Shown in pieces: positions 42,557 through 50,355 of a stretch of DNA of 64,000 nucleotides. The first letter of the stretch is position 1. Each line of letters opens with the position of its first letter. A model generated the notes under the pieces. That model had not been told where the DNA came from, searched no databases, and saw nothing but the letters and a program-made list of their open reading frames with translations. This DNA is from an uncultured Bacillota bacterium (GTDB taxonomy: Bacteria > Bacillota > Clostridia > Peptostreptococcales > Anaerovoracaceae), in the NCBI GenBank assembly GCA_927441425.1, contig CAKMKG010000027.1, positions 1 to 64,000 on the forward strand. Reading direction: 5' to 3'. Position numbers and translations under genes: made by a program.

Positions 42557-44137
42557 ATGAAGAAAACTTATGCCTTCAATTCAGTAGAAGGTGATAGAAA
42601 ATATAATGCAGATAACATAGCCGAAGATAAGGCTATTTTTTATTCTGATGGTGTAGTAGTCCAAGGCGGTAATGTCATAACTACACAGCTACAGGTAGGG
42701 CATGTACTAGGTATGCAGGTTATGGTTAATAACGGTATAGGCATTATTAAAGGCAGGACTATAACCTTTGACGGTACGGCAGATGGTAGTGAATTGGTTA
42801 CCTTACCACAGGCACATTTAACCCTTGATAGAATTGATAGGGTAGTGCTTGAATTAAACCTTACTGATGGAGTAAGAGATATTGTATTAAAGTCTATTCA
42901 GGGTACACCTGATGCTTCACCAGCAGCACCTACTTTAATTAGAACAGAAGAAGTATATCAAATTTCACTGGCACAGATTAGCGTTATTGCTAACAGCGGT
43001 ACAATCGGAACAATTACGGATGAAAGAAGTAATACAAGTGTATGCGGTATTAGTAATGTAACTATAGGAATTACACCACCTACTGGTAATGATGCTGTAA
43101 CGGTAACTTTAAGCACAGAAAGACAAACACAGTTTAATTCTGCAAATGTAGATGATGCTTTAGGGAAATCAGGTATTCAATTATCTTCTTATATAACCTT
43201 TTGCGGTAATGTCAACGCTAATATGCTAGATGCTTCTTTTGGCAAAAATAATGAAGATTGCATTGGAAACTTGGGTGAGCAGCTTGCAAGATATGCATGG
43301 TTTAAGGGAGAAAATAAGGCAACCAACCATTATGTAAAACTAAGAACTAAGAAAACATTTTTAGATTGTTTAGCTGATACAGAAGCTTTAGGTGCTTTAG
43401 TAGGAAATGATAATTTAAGTGCATTAGTTACTGCATCACCTTATGCTAGTAATTTATATTCAGCGGTTAACATTGCAACATTTACTGATGAACAGATGAA
43501 ACAATTAATATGTGGTGCTTTGTTCCTTAACCCTAACAACTATGCAAACTTAAGCGCACTATTAGCAAATAGTACAGTAAGTACAGCGGTATTTAATACA
43601 GGGGCATTATTTAACTTAGTAAGTAAGAATGATTTAGCATTATCAAAAGGAGTTGCTGGGTATCTAGGTATCTCGCCTACAGGTTATTCATCATTATCAG
43701 CTACATTTTCTGATAGCACAGTTATGACTGCGTTTGTTAGCAATGCAACTTTATGTGCTAAATTTGTTAGTACAATACCTTTATTCTCTAAGCTGGTTAA
43801 CAATGTTTCAGATGCAAATGTACCAGCATTAGAAGCATCTACCACATTTAGAACGGCATCAACAAATTCACCAATAAAGACAAGCGGTTCATATAATGGA
43901 ATAAGGCTAAACTGGGGTTCTATTTATGGCAATAAATGTTTTGTATTAACGGCAACAGATACAGTTCCAGGAACAGAGAATAAAATGTCTGCTCTATTAG
44001 TTGGGGGAGGAACAATAAACACAACATTTAGTGCAAATACTCCTGTTAATAGATTTTTCGGTTCTGTTAGTATGTATACTAATAACGGCAATTCAACAAC
44101 AAGTACTAGAACTGCTTATTTTATACCATCAGTTTAA
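42557..44137 (+). CDS. Baseplate/receptor-binding protein
   Basis: 526 aa. N-terminal baseplate-attachment part: YAFNSVEGDRKYNADNIAED, GIIKGRTITFDGTADG, LDRIDRVVLELNLTDGVRD. The C-terminal half is low in charge and Ser/Asn/Thr-rich (repeated LCAKFVSTIPLFSKLVNNVS-like segments), as in adhesins that vary among phages. It is probably the host-recognition protein. Start ATG 42557 after AAGGAGGATTTATAC. Confidence 0.8.
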   Translation: MKKTYAFNSVEGDRKYNADNIAEDKAIFYSDGVVVQGGNVITTQLQVGHVLGMQVMVNNGIGIIKGRTITFDGTADGSELVTLPQAHLTLDRIDRVVLELNLTDGVRDIVLKSIQGTPDASPAAPTLIRTEEVYQISLAQISVIANSGTIGTITDERSNTSVCGISNVTIGITPPTGNDAVTVTLSTERQTQFNSANVDDALGKSGIQLSSYITFCGNVNANMLDASFGKNNEDCIGNLGEQLARYAWFKGENKATNHYVKLRTKKTFLDCLADTEALGALVGNDNLSALVTASPYASNLYSAVNIATFTDEQMKQLICGALFLNPNNYANLSALLANSTVSTAVFNTGALFNLVSKNDLALSKGVAGYLGISPTGYSSLSATFSDSTVMTAFVSNATLCAKFVSTIPLFSKLVNNVSDANVPALEASTTFRTASTNSPIKTSGSYNGIRLNWGSIYGNKCFVLTATDTVPGTENKMSALLVGGGTINTTFSANTPVNRFFGSVSMYTNNGNSTTSTRTAYFIPSV

Positions 44138-44151
44138 GAAGGGGTACTAAT

Positions 44152-44280
44152 ATGAAAACAATGGAACAAGAATTACAAGGACAAATTGAAGCTACTGTGG
44201 CAGAAAATACAGCACTTAAAGAACAGTTAGAAGTAACACAGGCTGTATTAGATGAATTACTCTTTGGGGGTGCATTATAA
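44152..44280 (+). CDS. 42-aa coiled-coil phage protein
   Basis: ATG 44152 after AAGAAGGGGTACTAAT. The helical, Glu/Gln-rich product (MEQELQGQIEATVAENTALK, then EQLEVTQAVLDELLFGGAL) is coiled-coil-like. Small proteins of this sort are common between tail-fibre and lysis genes. Its stop overlaps the next start (TAATG). Confidence 0.7.
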   Translation: MKTMEQELQGQIEATVAENTALKEQLEVTQAVLDELLFGGAL

Positions 44281-44432
44281 TGTATGAAACAGATTTTGTA
44301 GCAAGATACTTAGCTACCAGAGTAATACAGAATAGGGCAGATGAAACCACAGGTATTACCTATGAGAAAGCAATAACCAATATCAGAACATCACAAGAAG
44401 CTATTGACTATTGGCTGGTAGAATTAAGCTAG
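44280..44432 (+). CDS. 50-aa phage protein of unknown function
   Basis: ATG 44280 shares bases with the preceding stop (TAATG coupling). Product MYETDFVARYLATRVIQNRA, then DETTGITYEKAITNIRTSQE, is soluble and helical. No family recognised; position between tail and holin genes. Confidence 0.65.
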   Translation: MYETDFVARYLATRVIQNRADETTGITYEKAITNIRTSQEAIDYWLVELS

Positions 44433-44445
44433 AAAGGGTACATAG

Positions 44446-44664
44446 ATGGACTTTAACACAATAGTAGACATGTTAGGTAATCAAGGCATATGGTGTGCCT
44501 TATTTTTATATCTCTTTTATGAAAGCAGGAAAGACGGCAAGGAAAGAGAAGAAAGACTAATGGGTTGCTTAGATAGCCAAGGGGAACAGCTACGGAGCAT
44601 AACATCTACACTGGAACGGATAAATGAAAGACTTGTAGATGTAGAGTGTAAGATTAAAGAATAG
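44446..44664 (+). CDS. BhlA/UviB-like holin
   Basis: 72 aa. One N-terminal TM helix (GIWCALFLYLFYESRKDGKE) followed by a charged helical tail (REERLMGCLDSQGEQLRSIT, LERINERLVDVECKI). This is the layout of the BhlA/UviB bacteriocin-type holin family. Start ATG 44446 after AGAAAGGGTACATAG. It is the last gene of the late operon; no endolysin gene accompanies it. Confidence 0.85.
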   Translation: MDFNTIVDMLGNQGIWCALFLYLFYESRKDGKEREERLMGCLDSQGEQLRSITSTLERINERLVDVECKIKE

Positions 44665-44694
44665 GGTAAGGCTTCGGCCTTACCCCTTTTTTAT
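44664..44694 (+). terminator. Phage terminator 10 (end of late operon)
   Basis: GGGTAAGGC-TTCG-GCCTTACCC followed by TTTTTT. Confidence 0.93.
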
Positions 44695-44766
44695 TTGCCA
44701 TATCATTCTACCTAAAATATGGTATATAATAAAGTCAAATATTTAGTAATGGAAAGGATGTGTACC

Positions 44767-45387
44767 ATGAGTACTATTGAAGAAAAGATAGAACAAGATG
44801 AGCCAGAGAGAATTTTTCAAGATGAAGAAGATTTAGAAGGAACAAGGGAAGCGTATTATTTAATCGGCAAATTTACTATATACTTTCAGAAAATGTTATG
44901 GCAATTACAGTTTATGATTAACTGGGAATTTAAGCGTATTGGCCTTCATGAAACACAGTATCTTAATATCTTCTTTGATAGAAGTGGGGCAACAGATTAT
45001 TTAGATATTGCTTGGGGTTTAATGAACCAAGTATTTAAACCAACTGAAGAAGAAAAGGCGATAACTAATAAAATATTTGATAGGATTAAAGATATAATTA
45101 CATTTAGGAATGACATACACCATGGTTTAATTTTTATAGGTAGTTTAAATAAAGAAGGTTTTTATCCGCATTCAAATTTAAGAATTACAAAAAAACCAAG
45201 TAAAGGGTGGTATTATAAACCTGATTTACAATTTGATAATATGCTTTTGAAAGAAAAACTAATTGAAGTTCAAGAATTGTATGCTTCATTATGGAATATT
45301 ACTACATACTTTATTGATAATAGGATGTGCCCAGAACCTAGCCCAAAAACATTACAAGAACGCATGAAAACTACATTTTCTGGTTAA
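44767..45387 (+). CDS. HEPN-like protein, candidate lysogen-encoded defence gene
   Basis: 206 aa from ATG 44767, after AAAGGATGTGTACC. Mostly helical; at residues 114-119 is RNDIHH, the R-x4-H RNase motif of HEPN domains, preceded by the usual amphipathic helix (NKIFDRIKDIITF). It has its own transcription unit: terminator 10 upstream, a TATAAT-containing AT-rich region (about 44725-44730), and terminator 11 shared with the integrase. Genes between lysis and integrase of temperate phages are often expressed in lysogens. It may act as an abortive-infection or toxin-type RNase; no antitoxin is seen. The subfamily is not assigned. Confidence 0.6.
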   Translation: MSTIEEKIEQDEPERIFQDEEDLEGTREAYYLIGKFTIYFQKMLWQLQFMINWEFKRIGLHETQYLNIFFDRSGATDYLDIAWGLMNQVFKPTEEEKAITNKIFDRIKDIITFRNDIHHGLIFIGSLNKEGFYPHSNLRITKKPSKGWYYKPDLQFDNMLLKEKLIEVQELYASLWNITTYFIDNRMCPEPSPKTLQERMKTTFSG

Positions 45388-45390
45388 TTA

Positions 45391-45410
45391 TAGGGGGCTA
45401 ATGCCCCCTA
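45391..45410. terminator. Phage terminator 11, bidirectional
   Basis: TAGGGGGC-TAAT-GCCCCCTA between the convergent HEPN-like and integrase genes; it overlaps the integrase stop codon. Confidence 0.8.
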
Positions 45411-46358
45411 TTTGAATAGCTTAACTACCCTTGTGTTTCTTTGGATTATGTTATTAAGTGGGCTGGCCTTAGTGTGCTGTTCCTGCATCTTCTCCTGTGA
45501 TATGGTTACATACCTTTTTGTCATTCTTAAATCAGAATGCCCCATCATATTTTGAAGTACAAATATATTGCCTTCATTCTCTATAAACTTGGTGGCAAAA
45601 CTATGCCTTAAGTCATAAGGGGTTATTTTACTTCCGCACCTAATACTGTATTCAAACAGCCTTCTGGTAAACATCTGGGTGTGCATCTTTCCACCTTCAT
45701 GGTTATTAAAAACCCAATTCAATTCCCAATCATCAGGCCGTAACTTAAGAAGTTTATGAATTAAGTCAATAACAAGTTTGCTTACAGGAAGTTGTCTTTG
45801 CGTCCTTGTCTTTGCCTTTTCCTTAGTAACAACGATTGAATAATGTTCTAAGTCAATGTTATCCAATTCCAGCCTAAAGGCTTCTACTGGCCTAATACCT
45901 GTATCAAGCATAAGCAGGATAATAACATAATCTCTAAATTCAACATACTGCTTAATATCAATTACTTGCAGCATAGACTTGATTTTATCATTAGGTATAC
46001 TTCTTAGCTTTCCTTCATCCCTTTTGGCCTTAAGCCCTAATTCCTTAATGGGATTAACTTCAATAAGCTTTTCATGTTCAGCCCAATTAAAGAAACAGTT
46101 AAAGACTTTGTAAGTCATATTATAGGTAGTAGGTGCAAGTTTACTTCTATCAGAAAATAACCTTAACAATTCAGCTTTTAATTTCCGTATGTCTGTGGTG
46201 TTGCTAGTATACCTTCTGAAGTGACTATACTCATAATTGTATAAATCAATGGTGCTTTGTGCCATGCCACTGGCTACCTTAAAAGTGACAAATTCTTCAA
46301 ATACTTCTTCCAATGTTTGATTGTCTGATAAGTCAATAAGTGTTAGTTTTTTACCCAT
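45408..46358 (-). CDS. int: Tyrosine recombinase / phage integrase
   Basis: 316 aa from ATG 46358 with GGAG eight bases upstream (an in-frame GTG at 46367 overlaps that site). N-terminal SAM-like core-binding domain (TLEEVFEEFVTFKVASGMAQ), catalytic domain with Arg in LDTGIRPVEAFRL, Lys in VVTKEKAKTRTQ, H-x-x-R in YDLRHSFATKF, second His in MMGHSDLRMT and Tyr in KRYVTIS. All catalytic residues are present. It lies next to attR, the usual place for a site-specific integrase, and should act on the tRNA-Gly core. Confidence 0.95.
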   Translation of the reverse strand: MGKKLTLIDLSDNQTLEEVFEEFVTFKVASGMAQSTIDLYNYEYSHFRRYTSNTTDIRKLKAELLRLFSDRSKLAPTTYNMTYKVFNCFFNWAEHEKLIEVNPIKELGLKAKRDEGKLRSIPNDKIKSMLQVIDIKQYVEFRDYVIILLMLDTGIRPVEAFRLELDNIDLEHYSIVVTKEKAKTRTQRQLPVSKLVIDLIHKLLKLRPDDWELNWVFNNHEGGKMHTQMFTRRLFEYSIRCGSKITPYDLRHSFATKFIENEGNIFVLQNMMGHSDLRMTKRYVTISQEKMQEQHTKASPLNNIIQRNTRVVKLFK

Positions 46359-46393
46359 GTTTTTCACTCCTTTTTAATAAGAAAATAGTGTTC

Positions 46394-46462
46394 CTAGGAC
46401 ATTAGCTTGTAGTGGTTAGGAGTGCAAATAAAAAAGACATAAACATTGATATTTCAACATTT
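46394..46462. repeat. Right attachment arm repeats
   Basis: CTAGGACATTAGCTTG (46394-46409) and TTGATATTTCAACATTT (46446-46462) mirror the left-arm pair at 28348-28363 and 28291-28307. Confidence 0.7.
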
Positions 46463-46484
46463 ATGCCTGTAAAACCCATTCAGA

Positions 46485-46522
46485 CTTGGGAAGCTGGTGT
46501 TCTACCATTGAACTACACCCGC
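46485..46522 (-). pseudogene. Stranded 5' half of the host tRNA-Gly gene (attR)
   Basis: On the minus strand it reads GCGGGTGTAGTTCAATGG, continues through the D-arm and anticodon stem CCAGC and loop TTCCCAA, then diverges so the anticodon stem cannot close. It is not a functional tRNA. Its CCAGC would pair perfectly with GCTGG of the 3' half at attL, so this is the original host 5' half displaced by integration. Confidence 0.88.
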
Positions 46523-46554
46523 ATGTGTTGGGGCCGCTGAACCTGCTGTTTTTA

Positions 46555-46583
46555 ATCATAACTGAAGTTGAGAAAAAATGCAA
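46555..46583 (-). promoter_or_regulatory. Original tRNA-Gly promoter, now orphaned
   Basis: On the minus strand TTGCAT (46578-46583), 17 bp, TATGAT (46555-46560), about 33 bp upstream of the stranded tRNA 5' end. It now reads into the right end of the prophage. Confidence 0.75.
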
Positions 46584-46738
46584 GTGGTTCAACAGAAATT
46601 TAGGATAAGATGATTGATACTGTGCGAAGATAAAATGACATAAAAATACAATCATTGTTAATGATTTTCTTCTGATCGCGTAGTATGATATGAATTGAAA
46701 CGATAAAACAGACAAGTATAAATAACAGGAGAAAAATC

Positions 46739-47617
46739 ATGACAATTACAAATAATATTCATGATACTGCACTCATCTTTGAAGGAGGCGGTATGAGAGC
46801 CAGCTATACCGCCGGGATTCTAAACACTCTGCTGGAAAATGAGATATACTTCGATTATGTAGCGGGCATCTCCGCAGGCTCCAGTCATAGTGTCAACTAT
46901 ATTTCCAGAGACATTGAGCGTGCGAAGCGCTCCTTTGTAGATCTGGTCACAGATCCGAAATTCGGTGGCTGGAAGTCATTCTTTAGGGGAGAAGGCTATT
47001 TCAGAGCGCACTATATTTATGAGGAGACCCCTTATCCGGAGGCTACGCTGCCCTTTGATTTCAATACCTTTATGTCAAATCCGGCACGGCTCCGTATCGG
47101 TACCTTTGAGCGAGACAGTGGTGAAATCGTTTATTATTCCAAGGAAGATATCCATACTATTGAGGATTTAATGAAAATTGTCCGTTCCTCCTCCTCCATG
47201 CCCATATTCATGCCGCCAACTTATTATGATAACCATTACTATGTTGATGGTGGGCTTGGCGGAGGGATCGCGCTTGATATTGCCAGAAAGGATGGCATGA
47301 AAAAAGTCTTTGTTGTCCTCAGCAGAGAAAAGGGTTACCGAAAACAGTCAACAAAGTACAAGGGGGCTCTCAAAGCCTATTACCGTAAATATCCCGTCGT
47401 TACGGAAGCGCTGCTGAATCGTCATGTTGTATATAATCAAATTCTGGAGGAGCTGGAAGACATGGAGAGTGAGGGGAAGGCCTTTCTTGTCTATCCGGAC
47501 ATCATGCCCGTTTCCAATCGCGAGGTCAACTACCATAGGCTGTCTGAAAGCTATCGGCTCGGTTATGAACAGGGGCAGCGTGATTTGGTAAAATGGCAAA
47601 GATTCCTGTCGAAATAA
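46739..47617 (+). CDS. Patatin-like phospholipase (YjjU type)
   Basis: 292 aa. Oxyanion loop FEGGGMRASY, nucleophile elbow GISAG (Ser), and the catalytic Asp in VDGGLGGGI are all present in the usual order (about 14-22, 42-46, 166-170). The family hydrolyses acyl esters, often phospholipids, in the cytosol or at the membrane. Start ATG 46739 after AGGAGAAAAATC. It is the first host gene after the prophage. Confidence 0.92.
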   Translation: MTITNNIHDTALIFEGGGMRASYTAGILNTLLENEIYFDYVAGISAGSSHSVNYISRDIERAKRSFVDLVTDPKFGGWKSFFRGEGYFRAHYIYEETPYPEATLPFDFNTFMSNPARLRIGTFERDSGEIVYYSKEDIHTIEDLMKIVRSSSSMPIFMPPTYYDNHYYVDGGLGGGIALDIARKDGMKKVFVVLSREKGYRKQSTKYKGALKAYYRKYPVVTEALLNRHVVYNQILEELEDMESEGKAFLVYPDIMPVSNREVNYHRLSESYRLGYEQGQRDLVKWQRFLSK

Positions 47618-47673
47618 CATATTAGTACAGAAAAAGCAACCAAATAATACTCGACGATAATTGAAGGCAAACC

Positions 47674-47805
47674 TGTGGATAAGTTTGATAGAAAAATGTC
47701 GGCGGAAATGCATACATGCTGAAACTTAAGTGTTTGTACGGCAATATGTTTTCCACAGGAAGATGTGGATATCATTGTATACAATTGCGAAAAACATGTG
47801 GATAA
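47674..47805. other. Cluster of four DnaA-box-like 9-mers
   Basis: TGTGGATAA at 47674-47682 and 47797-47805 (perfect complement of TTATCCACA), TGTGGATAT at 47764-47772, and TTTTCCACA at 47749-47757 in the other orientation, all in a 132-bp gene-free stretch followed by AT-rich DNA. dnaA is not nearby, so a DnaA-binding or titration site is more likely than oriC. Confidence 0.5.
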
Positions 47806-47916
47806 TGAGTAGAAACCTTAAAAAACATGCAGTCTAAGCTGTTGAAAAACGAACAGGGCACCATCGGCAAAAGTTTACATAATATTACACAAAAACATTA
47901 TAATTTACATAAAAAC

Positions 47917-47953
47917 AGAAAAAAGCAGCGCAAACCCAAAAGTTTGCACCGCT
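47917..47953 (-). terminator. Terminator of the ferredoxin gene
   Basis: On the minus strand GCGGTGCAAA pairs with TTTGCGCTGC, then TTTTTTCTG. Confidence 0.8.
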
Positions 47954-47973
47954 TACTCATCTATCCCCTGCTG

Positions 47974-48162
47974 TTATTCTACAATGATTACGGAAACCGG
48001 ACAGCTTTCGGCTGCCTCCTGTGCAGTACCCTCAACACCGGATGGGATATCATCCACGATAACCTCCGCCAGACCGTCATCCGCCATTTGATATACCTCC
48101 GGACAGATTGACGGGCAAAGGCCGCAGCCGATACAACCGGAACGATCAATTGTTGCTTTCAT
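47974..48162 (-). CDS. 4Fe-4S ferredoxin
   Basis: 62 aa. One cluster: IGCGLCPSICPEVYQM (C-x2-C-x2-C-x3-C, counting the Cys of GCIGCG) with the fourth ligand far downstream in ESCPV. This is the monocluster [4Fe-4S] type, a low-potential electron carrier in the cytosol. Monocistronic, with its own terminator. Confidence 0.92.
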   Translation of the reverse strand: MKATIDRSGCIGCGLCPSICPEVYQMADDGLAEVIVDDIPSGVEGTAQEAAESCPVSVIIVE

Positions 48163-48269
48163 TTTACTTCCCTCCTGAAGAATCTTTTGTCTATCATATA
48201 GTATGCCTGTGCTTCGATAGAATCATTCACCGATTCATGCACTTAGTTTGCATACCAAAAGTTCCACTG

Positions 48270-48605
48270 CTAAAAGACTACGGTCAGCATGAATTTCATC
48301 GGCTCCGCCGCTGCGACTGCATGAGGAACATCTGCTGGCATCAAGATGGTTTCTCCTGCTTTTACGGTAAATTTCTCATCACCGATTGTGATTTCCGCCT
48401 GCCCATCGATCACATAAACCATTGCGTCGCCATGGGATGCATGTGTACTGATCTCTTCCCCTTTATCAAAAGAAAACACAGTGATACTTACGCCGGGATT
48501 TTGAACAAGGGTCTTGCTGACAACCTGCCCATCCTGATAGGTCACCAAGTCTGCCAAATTCTGTACTTTCGCTGCTTCAATATTCTTCATTATTTTATTG
48601 CTCAT
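48270..48605 (-). CDS. Cupin-domain protein
   Basis: 111 aa forming one cupin barrel: EEISTHASHGDAMVYVIDGQAEI (motif 1) and GETILMPADVPHAVAA (motif 2), with His residues suitable for metal binding. Small single-cupin proteins of this type have diverse, often unknown roles. It lies between the ferredoxin and threonine aldolase genes on the same strand but in its own unit. Confidence 0.88.
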   Translation of the reverse strand: MSNKIMKNIEAAKVQNLADLVTYQDGQVVSKTLVQNPGVSITVFSFDKGEEISTHASHGDAMVYVIDGQAEITIGDEKFTVKAGETILMPADVPHAVAAAEPMKFMLTVVF

Positions 48606-48668
48606 TTTAATCCCTACTTTCTTTTAACATAAATTAACTTTCTGAAATCATCCTATCATAGGCAGATA

Positions 48669-48712
48669 GGATGATTTGTTGCATATGCAACAAATCAAAA
48701 AATAAATATCTA
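48669..48712. terminator. Paired hairpins downstream of the threonine aldolase gene
   Basis: Stems ATCCTATC/GATAGGAT and GATTTGTTGC-ATAT-GCAACAAATC, with an A run on the right that reads as a U-tract-side sequence on neither strand perfectly; terminator function is likely but not certain. Confidence 0.45.
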
Positions 48713-48737
48713 TAACAAAAGTAGTGTGCGTAATTCT

Positions 48738-49772
48738 TTATAAAATATGATGATAATGATTCAGCTTGTCTACAAACTGACGGATATCGGATTCTTCTGA
48801 AGCCCAGGAGGTAACCAGCCGGATTGCAGTGTGATCCTCATCGATCTTTTTCCAGGGATAAAAGGAATACTCCTCCTCCAGTTTCCGGATGATCCCATTG
48901 GCCAGGATTGGGAAAATCTGATTGGAAGGGGAATGGACCAGAAAAGGATTGCCCAGATCACGAATACTCTTGCTGAGGATAGCCGCCATTTGATTTGCGT
49001 GGTGAGCAAGCTCAAAATAGAGGTTGTCCCGAAAAAGCTCCTCAAACTGAATTCCCAGCAGCCATCCTTTTGCAAGAAGACCACCTTTCTGTTTGATATG
49101 ATAGCGGAAGTCTTCCTTCAATTCCTCTTTACAGATGACAAGGGCTTCCCCCATTAGAGCCCCGTTTTTTGTTCCACCGATATAGAATGCGTCTACGAGC
49201 TCCGCGATATCTGAAAGGGTCAGATCGTTCTCATTGGAAGCAAGAGCGGAACCGAGTCTTGCTCCGTCCATATAAAGAATCAGGTTGTTTTTTCTACAGA
49301 ATTCACTCAATTGAATCAGTTCTGATTTCAGATAAATGGATCCGATTTCCGTAGAATTGGAAATATAGACAAGCTTCGGCTTCACCATATGCTCATCTTC
49401 ATGATAGTCAAGAGCGGATTGGATCTCCTTCGGGGAGAGTTTGCCATCGGCCGTAGCCTCCGTGAGAACCTTATGGCCCGTTGCCTCCACAGCACCGGTT
49501 TCATGAACGTTAATATGCCCCGTCTGAGCGGTTATTACTGCCTCATGAGCCCGCAGAAAGGCCGATATGGCTGTGAAGTTCGTTTGGGTGCCGCCCACAA
49601 GGAAATGCACATCCACGTCCTCTCTGCCGATTTTATTCTTGATCAAAGAAGCTGCATTCCGGCAATGGCGGTCAAGACCGTATCCGTCGGCTTGCTCCAA
49701 GTTTGTCCGGAATAATGCATCTAAAATTTGGGGATGAGCCCCTTCGCTGTAGTCGCATAAAAAACTGTACAT
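48738..49772 (-). CDS. Low-specificity threonine aldolase-type PLP enzyme
   Basis: 344 aa, PLP fold type I. Landmarks: FLVGGTQTNFTAISAFLRAH, then HINVHETGAVEATGHKV, ISNSTEIGSIYLKSELIQL, MDGARLGSALAS, and the PLP-lysine FYIGGTKNGALMGEALVI. It cleaves threonine/allo-threonine to glycine and acetaldehyde or acts on similar beta-hydroxy amino acids. Start ATG 49772 with GGAGGCGAAACA. A -10 TATAAT lies about 40 bp upstream (49810-49815, minus strand). Confidence 0.88.
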   Translation of the reverse strand: MYSFLCDYSEGAHPQILDALFRTNLEQADGYGLDRHCRNAASLIKNKIGREDVDVHFLVGGTQTNFTAISAFLRAHEAVITAQTGHINVHETGAVEATGHKVLTEATADGKLSPKEIQSALDYHEDEHMVKPKLVYISNSTEIGSIYLKSELIQLSEFCRKNNLILYMDGARLGSALASNENDLTLSDIAELVDAFYIGGTKNGALMGEALVICKEELKEDFRYHIKQKGGLLAKGWLLGIQFEELFRDNLYFELAHHANQMAAILSKSIRDLGNPFLVHSPSNQIFPILANGIIRKLEEEYSFYPWKKIDEDHTAIRLVTSWASEESDIRQFVDKLNHYHHIL

Positions 49773-50124
49773 TGTTTCGCCTCCGTAATACTGATAAACA
49801 TTGCATTCGATTATATGCTCTCAGTATACCACAAGCCTGCCGCAGCATTCCATAAGTAAGGGAGAATAGTTTCCTATTCCCCCTCTGATTATTCAACTGC
49901 AACATCAGATGTGACTGTCTGCTGCAGAACGCGGGCTGTGGTGGATGCCTATACAACTTCAGGAAAATGGAGTGTTTCGTATGATTCTTTTCCTTAATCT
50001 ATCTGAAAGCAATCGTATTTGACTGCCTAATATAGTATATGAGAGGACTTTCAGAATGTGATGGAACGAAAGGAATTCACTCACCTGTGATCCCCAAAAA
50101 AATAATGTATTCTTTTGCGGGAAA

Positions 50125-50152
50125 TTGCTGGATATTTTTTTTGCGATATGAT
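50125..50152 (+). promoter_or_regulatory. Probable pyrG promoter
   Basis: TTGCTG (50125-50130), 16 bp, TATGAT (50147-50152). Confidence 0.6.
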
Positions 50153-50277
50153 ACTATTGTAAAGAATTAAATACAGGGAAGTATCATGAACAAATAGGGA
50201 CGGTCAAATGGAGGGGCATATATCCTGCACCCCAAAAGACTGATTCTTATTTTTTTTACAATTTACTGCGAACGGTA

Positions 50278-50355
50278 GAATTCCAATCTGGCTGAAGCCA
50301 GGGAATTCCCGTATGGCACCTTCCGGACATTTGCTCTGCAAATGTGGATAGGTGC
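50278..50355 (+). promoter_or_regulatory. Two-hairpin leader of pyrG
   Basis: Hairpin 1 (50278-50308): GAATTCC/GGAATTC enclosing TGGCT/AGCCA. Hairpin 2 (50316-50355): outer GCACCT/AGGTGC and inner ACATTTGC-TCT-GCAAATGT. Neither has a U-tract. Leader regulation of pyrG is known in Firmicutes (reiterative transcription plus attenuation), but this structure does not match that scheme. Confidence 0.55.

Larger units (their letters stand above)
28242..46495. mobile_element. 18.2-kb siphovirus-type prophage integrated in tRNA-Gly
   Basis: Bounded by att cores sharing CTTGGGAAGCT (28242-28252 and 46485-46495), with similarity continuing through the tRNA 5' half. It encodes terminase, portal, capsid, connectors, tail, baseplate, BhlA-like holin and integrase, all intact by eye. 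No repressor, replication protein, Cro/anti-repressor or endolysin is seen, so it is either a defective prophage or one relying on host or helper functions. By eye its base composition is more AT-rich than its flanks. Confidence 0.9.

Noticed and set aside
46461-46530. A second tRNA-Gly gene at the right prophage end
   Set aside because: Only the 5' half is present; the anticodon stem cannot close and no T-arm or acceptor 3' strand follows. It is the displaced target half.
47674-47960. Chromosomal origin oriC
   Set aside because: DnaA boxes are clustered, but dnaA, dnaN and other origin genes are absent from the surroundings, so only a DnaA-binding cluster is claimed.
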